Shown one piece after another: positions 26,460 to 35,078 of a DNA stretch of 64,000 nt. Location of the stretch: the NCBI RefSeq assembly GCF_000262755.1, contig NZ_AFEU01000001.1, positions 806,001-870,000 on the forward strand, in the 5' to 3' direction. Position numbers and translations under genes: made by a program. Source of the DNA: Bacillus methanolicus PB1 (GTDB lineage Bacteria; Bacillota; Bacilli; Bacillales; Cytobacillaceae). The notes under the pieces were generated by a model. That model saw only the letters and a list, made by a program, of their open reading frames with translations, had not been told where the DNA came from and did no database searches. The stretch's first letter is position 1. Every line of letters begins with the position of its first letter.

Positions 26460-27200
26460 TTAATTTCCTTTAAGTTTCACAGAAGAAAGAGCATTTTTCA
26501 GCCGGTAACTTTCTCCTGTGAATGCAATGATATGGGCATGGTGTACCAAGCGATCCACTAAAGCAGAAGTTAAGCGGTTATCTCCAAACACTCGATTCCA
26601 TTGACCAATCTCTAAATTCGATGTGACAATAACACTTTTATGTTCATAACAGTCCGCTATGATGTGAAACAATAATTCTGATCCTTGTTTTTGGAAAGGA
26701 ACATAACCCAGTTCGTCTAGTATAAGTAAATCACACTTATCGATTTGACGTTTTACTCGTTGTAAAGTACCTTCTTTTAACGCTTCCTCTAATTGTCCTA
26801 CCAAATCTGCGACGCGAAAGAAACGAACCTCAAACCCTTCCTCGCAGGCTTTTAATCCAAGTGCTGTTGCTAAATGGGTTTTGCCTGTTCCTGGTGAGCC
26901 CAGAAGCAGTAAATTTTGCTTCCCATGCAGGAAACGAAGGTCGTAAATCTCTTCTTTTGTCGTGGTGGCTGGTAGATGTATCTGGCCATTCCATTCATAA
27001 TCTTTTAACCATTTTAATTCTCTAAATTTGGCTTTTTTTATTAGTCTCGAAACCTTGGCAGATTGCCTCGATGAGACTTCAGTCAGTAATACATCATATA
27101 AAAACTGTTCTTTATTCTCAAAGACGATTTCTTCATACCTTTCAGCTATATAGGCAAGGTGCAAGGTTTTACACACTTCTTTCAGATCACGAACGGACAT
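26460..27200 (-). CDS. istB: IS21 helper ATPase IstB
   Basis: A 246-residue DnaC/DnaA-like AAA+ ATPase that activates the IstA transposase. Walker A is LLGSPGTGKTHLA near residue 108 and Walker B is CDLLILDELGY near 170; the sensor region VTSNLEIGQW follows. The start is the ATG at 27200, which overlaps the istA stop as TAATG and has GGGAGGG 7 nt upstream, so translation is coupled. Full length for the family. Confidence 0.93.
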   Translation of the reverse strand: MSVRDLKEVCKTLHLAYIAERYEEIVFENKEQFLYDVLLTEVSSRQSAKVSRLIKKAKFRELKWLKDYEWNGQIHLPATTTKEEIYDLRFLHGKQNLLLLGSPGTGKTHLATALGLKACEEGFEVRFFRVADLVGQLEEALKEGTLQRVKRQIDKCDLLILDELGYVPFQKQGSELLFHIIADCYEHKSVIVTSNLEIGQWNRVFGDNRLTSALVDRLVHHAHIIAFTGESYRLKNALSSVKLKGN

Positions 27201-28699
27201 TAGAAATCCCTCCCTTCTAAGGTTGGACATAGCCTTTGATCATACATGCTTAAATCAGTTTCATAGTCCAGTAATACAGAAGGGGTATGGGCTTCTGTCA
27301 TTTTTTCCGGATAAGTTGCTTTCTTAGCTTCCAATAAGGAACCCAATTCGTGTGGCTCTTTTTCCATATATTGCTCTATCTCCAAGCATTTATCGATGTC
27401 CTGTAAAGTATGCACCTCCAACAATTTTTTTAAGCCTGCCACCCGTTTTTTAATCTCATCAGGTTTTATCGTAAGATAAGTTTGTACTCTTTCGGGAAGG
27501 TATTTAAAGAAACGAGAATATTTAACAGCACGAGGTTTTTTCTCCCAGTCAACCAGAATGTCGTTCCACGGTATAGGCCTTGTTGTCAACATATAGGGAC
27601 GTAAGTCTTGATAAATGATTTCACCGTCATTCGTATAGCAGGTGAACTTATCCCATTCCTTTTTAATGACTAAAGTCTGTTTGATCCTCGCTTTATGGAT
27701 AACGAATTTTTCTCCATCAACTAAAATCTCGCCATACTTATTTACAGTAGCTGAGTCGATTGAAAAGATCGGAAGATCACTAATTGGTAAAGCTTTTAGA
27801 TGCTTCTGTTCCTCAGCCCACAATTCTTCTATCAGTACTCCTTTTTCGTAGTGTAGCCGCTCTCGATCGTTTACCATTTTCTCTTCCAACCACTGAGCCA
27901 GTTGAGAAAAATCCTCCATTATTGGAGCTGTTACAAAGAAGTTATTCCTTGTATAGCCAACCTTTTTCTCTACATTCCCTTTTTCATGTCCGCTACCGGG
28001 ATTGCATGGTTGTACTTCAAATCCATAATGGGACTGAAAGCGTAAGAAAGAATCCGTATAGGTTCTTTTTTCTCCCTTGCCTACCGTTACGACAGCCGCC
28101 GACAGGTTATCAATTCGTAAATATGTCGGAACACCACCAGCCTGGTGAAATAATTGTTTCAAGCCCTCTAGAAAACACTCCGTGTTTTCTGCCGGTAAAG
28201 GATAGGAAAAAGCCGCATTACTATATGGAAAACTAAGAATAAGAGATTTGATATCTTTGTATGCGCCGTCTTTTACAACTGTCATATTTCCAAAATCCAC
28301 TTGGGCTTCACCCGGAGGGTGCTCCAAGCGTTCGTATCTTCTGGTACTTTCTTCTTTAATTTGTGGTTTACGATGCTGAATATACTCACTAACGGTTCGA
28401 TAAGAACCTTTAAAACCATGTTCTTCTCTAAGTTGTTCAAACATTTTTTTATTAGTTCTTCTCTCTTTTTTCTTGAGCTTCATGTCCTCCTCAAGCCAAC
28501 AATCTACAATTTCTCCGTATCCTTCCTCATACATCATTCCCCTTCGACGAAAAGGGAGTGATTCTACTGGTACTTCACCGTCTGCGTATTTTTTTGCCGT
28601 TCTCCAATTTCGACCTGTTTTTTTAGCGATCTCAGAGATAGACATACCTTCGACTTCTCTTAAATGTTTGATATAATTAACTTCAGGCATTGCTAGCAT
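27200..28699 (-). CDS. istA: IS21 transposase IstA
   Basis: A 499-residue DDE transposase. The N-terminal helix-turn-helix reads EGMSISEIAKKTGRNWRTAKKY. The catalytic core has the first aspartate in GEAQVDFGNMTV, the second in YLRIDNLSAAV and the glutamate in PGSGHEKGNVEKKVGY. The C-terminal beta domain follows. GAAGGAGG stands before the ATG at 28699; ATG 28690 is also possible. The gene looks intact and the element may be active. Confidence 0.93.
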   Translation of the reverse strand: MLAMPEVNYIKHLREVEGMSISEIAKKTGRNWRTAKKYADGEVPVESLPFRRRGMMYEEGYGEIVDCWLEEDMKLKKKERRTNKKMFEQLREEHGFKGSYRTVSEYIQHRKPQIKEESTRRYERLEHPPGEAQVDFGNMTVVKDGAYKDIKSLILSFPYSNAAFSYPLPAENTECFLEGLKQLFHQAGGVPTYLRIDNLSAAVVTVGKGEKRTYTDSFLRFQSHYGFEVQPCNPGSGHEKGNVEKKVGYTRNNFFVTAPIMEDFSQLAQWLEEKMVNDRERLHYEKGVLIEELWAEEQKHLKALPISDLPIFSIDSATVNKYGEILVDGEKFVIHKARIKQTLVIKKEWDKFTCYTNDGEIIYQDLRPYMLTTRPIPWNDILVDWEKKPRAVKYSRFFKYLPERVQTYLTIKPDEIKKRVAGLKKLLEVHTLQDIDKCLEIEQYMEKEPHELGSLLEAKKATYPEKMTEAHTPSVLLDYETDLSMYDQRLCPTLEGRDF

Positions 28700-28844
28700 C
28701 CTTTCTTGTCCTCCTTCTGTTAAGCTCTGCTCAAACTCAACAGTAGGGGTTATTGGATAAGCTGGCAAGCCTTTTTTTATGCAGTAATAGTTCTGCACAA
28801 ATATCTTGCAAAACTATGTACTTTTATTTTGCAATAAACATAAG

Positions 28845-29273
28845 TTATTTAAGTTTAAATAAAATAATTCCAATAATCATCATTGCTATTCCTATTGCTT
28901 TGTAAGCAGAAAATATTATCTTATCTGTTCCAAACAAGCCAAAGATGTCAATTATTAAGGAAATAATTAGTTGAGATATCAGTAAAATTGAAACCGAATA
29001 AGCGGGTCCAAGCAATGTCACTCCTTTCATAACGCTGTAAACAATAACAGCCCCAAATACTCCTCCTAGCAGGTACACTTTATTTACTTCGTTCATTTTA
29101 TTTATACTGCCATCCCTTAAAATAAAAAGCAAAATTAGAGATACTATAAACCCTAATCCATGCACAATTGTATTTGTCTCCCACAAACCAATTTTTTCAC
29201 TTACCCTTGTGTTGAAAATAGATTGTAAACTGATTAAAATACCTGCTATTAAAGAAAATAAAACTCCTAACAT
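28845..29273 (-). CDS. DMT-superfamily transporter (YdcZ/DUF606 type)
   Basis: A 142-residue protein with five membrane helices filling the whole length (for example VLFSLIAGILISLQSIFNTR and IGIAMMIIGIILFKLK). It matches the DUF606 half of the drug/metabolite transporter superfamily; such five-helix proteins often work in pairs. The start ATG follows GGAGGAG. It lies 18 nt behind a Crp/Fnr-type regulator on the same strand and is probably its target. Substrate unknown. Confidence 0.85.
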   Translation of the reverse strand: MLGVLFSLIAGILISLQSIFNTRVSEKIGLWETNTIVHGLGFIVSLILLFILRDGSINKMNEVNKVYLLGGVFGAVIVYSVMKGVTLLGPAYSVSILLISQLIISLIIDIFGLFGTDKIIFSAYKAIGIAMMIIGIILFKLK

Positions 29274-29291
29274 ACCATCTCCTCCCAGATT

Positions 29292-29990
29292 CTACTCATA
29301 TATATTACCGATAGATAATTCCTTTAATTTATGTAAGTCTTTAATATAAAGCCCTTCTTTTGTTCTTTCAATAATTGACTCGGAACACATTTTTTTTATC
29401 ACTCTATTTAAATGCCTGTAACTAGTACCAAGCAAATCTGCAACATCAGTTAATTTTTCAGATCTCATATCCTCATAAAAAAGGAAGTTGTTTTCATGGT
29501 ACATAATGGAGAGAAGATAACTAGCGAGTCTGTTTTCTAGTGGGTATAAAAGATTTAAACTTGTAATATTAGAAAATGAATATAACTTATAGCTAACTTT
29601 TTCAAGGATGAAGCGGAGAAATTCTGGGTTATTGTAAAAGTGTTTATGTAATAACTCAAAACTAACTCCTATTAGCTTGCTCTCAAATACTGATTCTACG
29701 TTTACCTTAACTTCGTATCGAGTTGTAAACTCAATATCACCAATAATTGACAAAGGGGTGTTAAACCTCAATAAGAGCGATTTCCCATTTGGCAATGTTG
29801 TAAAAATCTTTAATTTACCTTTCACCAAAAAAAACATTTGTTCTAATTTATCCCCATTAGAACATAGAATTTCACCTCTGCTTAATTGATACAATTCCAT
29901 TCCTTTAATCACTTCATCATTAAATAGCTCATCTAATTTATGCTCTTGTAAATACGATGTTAATACTTTTTGATTAAATATTTTTTTCAT
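29292..29990 (-). CDS. Crp/Fnr-family transcription regulator (YeiL-like)
   Basis: A 232-residue protein with an N-terminal cyclic-nucleotide-binding-like beta barrel (residues about 20-140, with RGEILCSNGDKLEQMFFLVKG) and a C-terminal winged HTH (LTDVADLLGTSYRHLNRVIKKM, about 180-202). The Fnr cysteine cluster is absent, so it is not a direct oxygen sensor of that type. YeiL-like regulators often stand next to small DMT transporters, as here. AGGAGGT precedes the ATG. Confidence 0.87.
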   Translation of the reverse strand: MKKIFNQKVLTSYLQEHKLDELFNDEVIKGMELYQLSRGEILCSNGDKLEQMFFLVKGKLKIFTTLPNGKSLLLRFNTPLSIIGDIEFTTRYEVKVNVESVFESKLIGVSFELLHKHFYNNPEFLRFILEKVSYKLYSFSNITSLNLLYPLENRLASYLLSIMYHENNFLFYEDMRSEKLTDVADLLGTSYRHLNRVIKKMCSESIIERTKEGLYIKDLHKLKELSIGNIYE

Positions 29991-30633
29991 CTATGAATAC
30001 CTCCTGAAAGTATGAATAGGAGTTTACTTATGTTAATTAAAAAGCATTTTCTAAAACAAAAAAAGGACATATGTCCTTTTTATTTGTTTATATTTAGAAT
30101 TAACCTGACCTATGGGGCAAATTTTCCGAATCCTTCTTTTGAAGTGAACGCATCTAAAGTTGAACAACAATTAGAACAGAGTAAATGCACAAAATTTTAA
30201 AATAAATTTGCTTTTTGTTATTTTACTCCACCGAAAACAGCAAGTTTCATCTGAATAAAAACTTAAGCCCTGTTTTTTTGGGCTTTTTTCACGCTTTTTA
30301 CTTTATTCTCACTTTTGTTGAGAAATCGGAAGAGTTTGTTTTATATGCGAGATTTTTGTTTTTCTTACCAGTTTCGCTACGGCTTCCACATGGCTTGAGT
30401 TGATGGCATTGATGTCTTGAGCTGATTTTTGAACCTTACGTATGCGGAAACATATCAATGGGTTTTAGGCTGTTTTTCTGAAAACCGAGGTATGAGGGAA
30501 CATATCAATGTAAGCGTCAAATAATCCCCACCTAAAAGTTTATCAAGACCTAAATAAAAAAAGATAAATAAATATAAGGGCATTACATATTTTATATGAC
30601 TAATATGTAGTGTCCTTTTTCATTAGACTGTCG
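29991..30633. other. Intergenic space at the end of the Tn554-like remnant
   Basis: It contains a palindromic hairpin AAAAAGGACATATGTCCTTTTT-like (about 30059-30082, 22 bp symmetrical) and two direct repeats with GGAACATATCAATG spaced 50 bp apart (30441-30460 and 30491-30510). The repeats probably belong to the transposon end. A frame ending PNPSFEVNASKVEQQLEQ near 30197 has no recognisable start. Confidence 0.5.
30441..30510. repeat. Direct repeat of a 20-bp motif at 50-bp spacing
   Basis: TATGCGGAAACATATCAATG (30441-30460 region) and TATGAGGGAACATATCAATG (30491-30510) differ at two or three positions. They lie downstream of tnpC and may be recombinase-binding sites near the Tn554-like end. 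Confidence 0.6.
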
Positions 30634-31014
30634 CTATAACTTTTTATATACCTCTGCGTATGCTACTTTCAATTGATCCCGTAAGTGTTTGTTTTCTTCT
30701 TCTAATTTTTTAATTTTTCGTTTCAATGATTCAATAAGAGCATCTTTATTGTTTTCATTCATTTCTCGCTTTATCTGTTTTGCAGTGGGGGCTTGTTCCT
30801 GCTGTTCACGTAAGGTTTCGATACGCTTACGCAGCTCAGGATGGTTATACAAAGTCGCTTTTGCCACGCCTGCTTCATTTGCTACACTATTAAAATTAAT
30901 GCTCTCATTGGCTCGTATGAGCCTTTTTATCGCTTCATCCACCTTCTGATAGGTAAGAACCTTCCTTGAGGCGTGAATGGCTTTTAAATGTTCTCTGCGG
31001 TCATAGTTAGTCAT
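30634..31014 (-). CDS. tnpC: TnpC-like protein of a Tn554-type transposon (DUF6262)
   Basis: A 126-residue protein, almost the same length as Tn554 TnpC (125). An N-terminal helix-turn-helix-like part (INFNSVANEAGVAKATLYNH) is followed by a coiled coil rich in Lys and Glu (LKRKIKKLEEENKHLRDQL). In Tn554, TnpC directs orientation and frequency of transposition. It overlaps the end of the recombinase gene by a few bases at the ATG (31014), as in Tn554. Confidence 0.85.
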   Translation of the reverse strand: MTNYDRREHLKAIHASRKVLTYQKVDEAIKRLIRANESINFNSVANEAGVAKATLYNHPELRKRIETLREQQEQAPTAKQIKREMNENNKDALIESLKRKIKKLEEENKHLRDQLKVAYAEVYKKL

Positions 31015-32413
31015 TGGAGACACCTTGCTTTCTCTTGATCCGTTCTAATCTCCCGAAGATGATGCTGCCTTCTTTAATTGTCTTCAATATTTTTTCATAC
31101 CGTTCTAAATTCTTTTTATTCTTTTCGGCAATGTCATTTCTCCCACGTTGTTTTAAGGCTTCTATCGTTTTTGCCGTTGTCTTGATTAATAGTTCATACT
31201 TCTGGAAATCCAAGTTAGAAAAGCCGATGGCTAAGTCCTTACATGGACTTCCACCGTTACACGTCAGACATGGTGGTTCTTCGGCATAAGGACAATTTCC
31301 ATTGATTCTTGCGTGACAAGTTCCATAAGGGTTGTCAATCGCATTTAATTTATGGTCACGCCATAATGTTTCTAAAATATCTACTGGAATATCCTCATTG
31401 GGATTTACTTTTTGAACCTCTCCATTTAGATCAAAACTGAATACCCCTTGTTTTATTGCTTCCTCAAATGCTTTACGTTTGGTATTATCTAATAACTTGG
31501 CGTATCGCAAGGTCATTTCAGGAGAAGCATGTGCTAATAGTTCTTGAACAGTTAGAATATCTGCACCACTATTTAACATTTTAACTGCATAGGTATGGCG
31601 GAATTGATGTGTTTTGAAATGAAATACTTGTCCATTTTCATCCGTAATATGCTTGTTTTTTGCTAAAATGTTTAGTTGTTTACGAATCCATTTTTGTTCA
31701 AATGGTTTTCCTTTTCGAGAACCACGATAACGAACAAAGATATATTTTTCAGGGTTGTTGTCATTATTGCTATTTTGAATGGACTTATTAATTAACACCG
31801 AAAGAATACTGGCTAATTCGTCATCAATCGGAATACGGTGTTCTTTTACATATGTTTTTTCAATGTCCGTTTCAATATAATATTTTTCATTCAATTTGAA
31901 TAAACAATCTTGTGTTAATCCTAATACATCAGAAATACGCAAGCCTGTTTTAAATGCTATCCATATGACAGGCTGAACATCATTATGAAGGTCATTTATA
32001 TGAGTGAATAGTTGCTCTAAAATATAATCGGGAATATAGTCAATTTGGTCAATTGATTTCTTCTTTTGTTTCGGTTTGTCCTCTGGAAATATTAATAATC
32101 TTACATGTGTTTCAGGGGCGATGTTGTATCCATATCGTTGAATGTCTTCTAAGAACTTTTGAATTATACTTAATCCCTTCGAAATATAATGCTCGGGATT
32201 TGCGTTTTTCCACTTTAAATGATTCTTAGCATAGTCGTGTAGCCATTGGATGTATTGCTCCATATGATGTCTTTTTAATTGTTTTAAGTCATTCCATGCA
32301 GGCTCTAATGCAAAAATGAATTTAATAAATGGTGGTAAGTAGATCATATAGTTGCTGGCTGTACTGTCCGCAGACACCTTCGATGTCGGATTGTTTGCCA
32401 GTGGCAATGACAT
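31007..32413 (-). pseudogene. tnpB: TnpB-like tyrosine recombinase of a Tn554-type transposon, N-terminally truncated
   Basis: A 468-residue frame with the tyrosine recombinase catalytic residues: Arg in FKTGLRISDVLGL, HxxR in THQFRHTYAVKML, and Tyr in MTLRYAKLLD. A cysteine-rich C-terminal zinc module (CHARINGNCPYAEEPPCLTC) is typical of TnpB. Tn554 TnpB is about 630 residues and comes after TnpA; here TnpA is missing and the first 20 residues (MSLPLANNPTSKVSADSTAS) belong to the flanking palindrome, with no ribosome site. The element has therefore lost its 5' half and cannot transpose alone. Confidence 0.8.
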
Positions 32414-32450
32414 GGCAAGTGAATATCAGTCACCCACAATGCCACTGGCA
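32398..32450. repeat. Inverted repeat at the junction of two mobile elements
   Basis: GCCAGTGGCA (from about 32398) and TGCCACTGGC (about 32441-32450) form 10-bp arms around 33 nt containing a CACTTGCC/GTCAC mix. It marks where the truncated Tn554 remnant meets the DDE/ExeA element and looks like a recombination or element end. Confidence 0.5.
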
Positions 32451-32580
32451 GTTGTAATGGTCTAATTCTATGTCGATATCGACCTACTAGAATAACAAAT
32501 TCTTTAGCTCTTTTTTTAGTAGTGTAATTAATAATTAATTTTAGTAGTGTATCCCTTTGTTCCTCAATTCAGAAATTTCA

Positions 32581-32661
32581 TCATCTAAGTACTTCGATTA
32601 CAGCCTCCATTTCTGCAATGCCATCCTGCAGTTGTACAAAATACTCTTCAAGTCTCTTCAA
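32581..32661 (-). CDS. Possible 26-residue coiled-coil peptide behind the ExeA-like ATPase
   Basis: A TTG start (32661) with GAGGG 7 nt upstream opens a frame reading MKRLEEYFVQLQDGIAEMEA and ending in TGA at 32581. It is all helix. It lies just downstream of the ATPase of the DDE element and could be a third small gene of that element; there is no independent support. Confidence 0.35.
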   Translation of the reverse strand: MKRLEEYFVQLQDGIAEMEAVIEVLR

Positions 32662-32675
32662 TGCCCATCCCTCTT

Positions 32676-33467
32676 TTAAAGATCGTTTATCACCCGATGA
32701 ATGTGTGATTCACCCACAATTTTATGTCCCTGAACAAAGGCATCCAACAAGCTTTGGCTACACAGGGTATTGATTTTCCTTGGAACCCCATGACTGAAGT
32801 TGAAAATCGCTTGGATGGCCTCTTCTGAAAAAATTTCTTGAGGGGTTTCTACCGCATCCAGCTGATGACGAATATATGCATATGTTTCCTTTTCAGTTAA
32901 CCCACTTAGTTGATATCTCATCTGGATCCGTTGGTCGATTGCCTCCAGATGTTTGGACTTGAGTTGGTTTCTTAAACTTGGCTGTCCCACGATAATGAGA
33001 GCTAATGGAGACATTGAATCTTCCCGGAAATTAAGGATAAAGCGCAATTCCTGCAACATCGATTCAGAAAAATGATGAGCCTCATCCAGAATCACGACGG
33101 GAATCTTTTTTTCATTTTCATAAATATCGAGCATTAATGATTGGTACTGCCGTTTGACATCGGTTGACCGAAAGGCAGGCTGTATGCCAAAGTCCTGTAG
33201 GACTTCCCTGTAAAAGAGCTTTGGAGTCAGAGCAGAATCACAGATGTACAAATACCGATATTGCATGGGATCCAATTGATGGATTAGAGCTCGAACCGCG
33301 GTTGATTTCCCCATCCCGGCCTCTCCTGTCAACAGGCAGAACTGCCTGTGGCGAGCCGTGTACTCCAGCCGGGCTGCAGCCTCTGTGTGACTGGAAGCTA
33401 CAAATAACTGACTTGGTGAAATTTCACGAGTGAATGGGACATCCTTCATTTCGAAAAATTCTAACAT
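32676..33467 (-). CDS. ExeA/TniB-like AAA ATPase of a DDE transposon
   Basis: A 263-residue AAA+ protein. Walker A is LTGEAGMGKSTAVRAL (near residue 46), Walker B is IPVVILDEAHHFSE (near 125), and sensor motifs RIQMRYQLSGL and GVPRKINTLCSQ follow, as in ExeA, TniB and TnsC-type transposition regulators. It should select targets and activate the neighbouring transposase. The ATG at 33467 overlaps the transposase stop as TGATG, with GGGGGG 8 nt upstream. Confidence 0.88.
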   Translation of the reverse strand: MLEFFEMKDVPFTREISPSQLFVASSHTEAAARLEYTARHRQFCLLTGEAGMGKSTAVRALIHQLDPMQYRYLYICDSALTPKLFYREVLQDFGIQPAFRSTDVKRQYQSLMLDIYENEKKIPVVILDEAHHFSESMLQELRFILNFREDSMSPLALIIVGQPSLRNQLKSKHLEAIDQRIQMRYQLSGLTEKETYAYIRHQLDAVETPQEIFSEEAIQAIFNFSHGVPRKINTLCSQSLLDAFVQGHKIVGESHIHRVINDL

Positions 33468-34670
33468 CAGGCCTGCCCCCCTGACTGTTTTTCTTTCCAC
33501 TGCACAAAACTAGGTGTACCTAGCTGTTTACGCTTTTCCTCTTCTTGCCTCTGTTTTAGTTGTTCCAGGAAGCTGGAGACATATGTGGAAGAAGAGTCGT
33601 CAACCGATTCATCCGGCAGTTTAGAATGGCTTTGACTTAGGAGTTCTGCTGGTTTGGCATCATCAAAACGCTGCCCATCTTTCCAAACTTGTATGTACGA
33701 AAGGTCAAACGGATTGTAGCGGATTTGAATCTTTTTCCCCCGCAAAGATGAATCGACATCATACATGTTTCCTTCCAACTCTATTACGGCGGTTTTGCGC
33801 ACTGTGCGTTCCTCTTCCCACAGGAAAATTTCCCTTAACATTTCTGCGGGGATCAGACGGTGATTTTCCTGGTTGGCTTCAAACCGTTTTCTAGGTGTCT
33901 GTTTTGTACTTCGATGAACCCGGTTATCGTAGGCTTCCAACCACGAACGAAGATACTCGTTTAACTGCTTCAGCGTAGTAAGCTTTCCTTGATTGATTAA
34001 AAGGTTGGCTTCGCCTGTAAAACTGGAATCTACATATTGAAAAAACTTCTCAATTTTACCCTTTGATTCCGGCGAATAAGGCTTCGCGTGGATCAGCTTA
34101 GTGCCCATACGGGCACAAATCACTTTGAATTGTTTGGCATTGTATACGGAACCATTATCACAGAAGAAAAGATGAGGGGCTCCATACTTTAAGACGGCTT
34201 TTTGAACACACCTTTCTAATCTGGGGTACCGTTCCTCAAAAAAGAATTCCGCATGCATGATACGCCGGCTATGATCATCGATAATGGCAATCAGGTAGGC
34301 CTTCTTGCGTTTTTCAGGATTTTTTGGATCCGGCAAATAAAGGGTGTGCTGGGTGTCAGCCTGCCAACAATCATTTGGTGCTTCATGTTCAAAATGCCGG
34401 AACTCTTTCTTTACTGCGTGATGAAGATCTCTCTTACTCAAGCCCTGTTCCTGAAAATATCGGGAAAGAGTACGGGGTTTCAGGAATCCAACCGGCACCT
34501 TCCCCTCTAGCTCAAGGATGCGGATAATTTGTTCCACACTTCGGCTTGGAAGCTCTTTCCTGAGTTCAATGGCACGCTTCAGTACCTCGGGATCCTGTTT
34601 CCGAAGGCTGCCTTTCTTTTCCCTGACCTGAGGTTTCAGGGCTTCAAAACCTCCCTCTATATACTCCCTC
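33467..34670 (-). pseudogene. DDE transposase partner of the ExeA-like ATPase, N terminus missing
   Basis: The frame from GTG 34537 encodes 356 residues, and homologous coding sequence continues upstream to about 34670 (QVREKKGSLRKQDPEVLKRA) before meeting a stop. The integrase core has D in CWQADTQHTLYLP, D in LFFCDNGSVYNAK and E in PYSPESKGKIEKFF, so the catalytic triad is present. A Mu-type beta-barrel domain follows. The N-terminal DNA-binding domain is lost next to the IS110 element. The core resembles IS481/Tn552-like integrases that pair with ExeA-type ATPases. Confidence 0.8.
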
Positions 34671-35078
34671 TATATACTTTAATTTTCTCCCGAATACTCC
34701 CGTTTTCTCTAAATTTCATTAACACCTAATAGTTGATCCACCGAAAATCATGGTTATAAATTGAATTTCTTTAAATTCCTTACAGATGGGGGGCCATCCT
34801 ATCAACCAAACTGGTATTGTTTGGTAATAACAGTTATGACCGTGCGCAAAATCTCCACTCATCTCACGGTCGCTAACCCTCCCATGTATCACCGGATTGG
34901 GATCCATACATTCCTTCGTCCTGCGTATCCATGAGGTGGAGGTCGGATAAGCTCCTCGGCTGGGTCATAAGCCCGTATGGTAAAAATAAACTCCGACTCG
35001 GCACTATTGGTGTTTGTCTTTAGAAATACTTGAAGTATTCGATAGTAATTTGGTTAATAAGTTGGTTAATAAATCGGT
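34671..35078 (-). ncRNA. Non-coding 3' end of the IS110-family element; candidate bridge/seek RNA region
   Basis: About 340 nt between the truncated DDE gene and the IS110 transposase stop codon contain no gene, whereas the 5' flank of the transposase has only about 80 nt. IS1111-type members of the IS110 family encode a guide (bridge or seek) RNA in the 3' non-coding end. The base composition is more GC-rich and structured (for example GTTTGGT, TCACGGTCGCTAACC, GAGGTGGAGGTCGG) than the surrounding DNA. Exact RNA ends cannot be placed by eye. Confidence 0.45.

Larger units (their letters stand above)
26419..28833 (-). mobile_element. Intact IS21-family insertion sequence
   Basis: The element carries istA and istB in the usual order and coupling. 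Ends are approximate: TGCA at 28833 (TGCAAAATAAAAGTACATAG inward) and TGCA at 26419 (TGCAGCGAAAAATACATAGG inward) match each other as terminal repeats, and further TGCA copies occur inward, as in IS21. I saw no clear target duplication. Confidence 0.85.

Noticed and set aside
30012-30200. Plus-strand frame of 62 codons ending ...PNPSFEVNASKVEQQ
   Set aside because: Its 5' part crosses a palindromic hairpin, there is no ribosome site and no known domain.
34253-34729. Plus-strand frames opposite the DDE transposase
   Set aside because: Antisense shadows of a gene with clear catalytic motifs.
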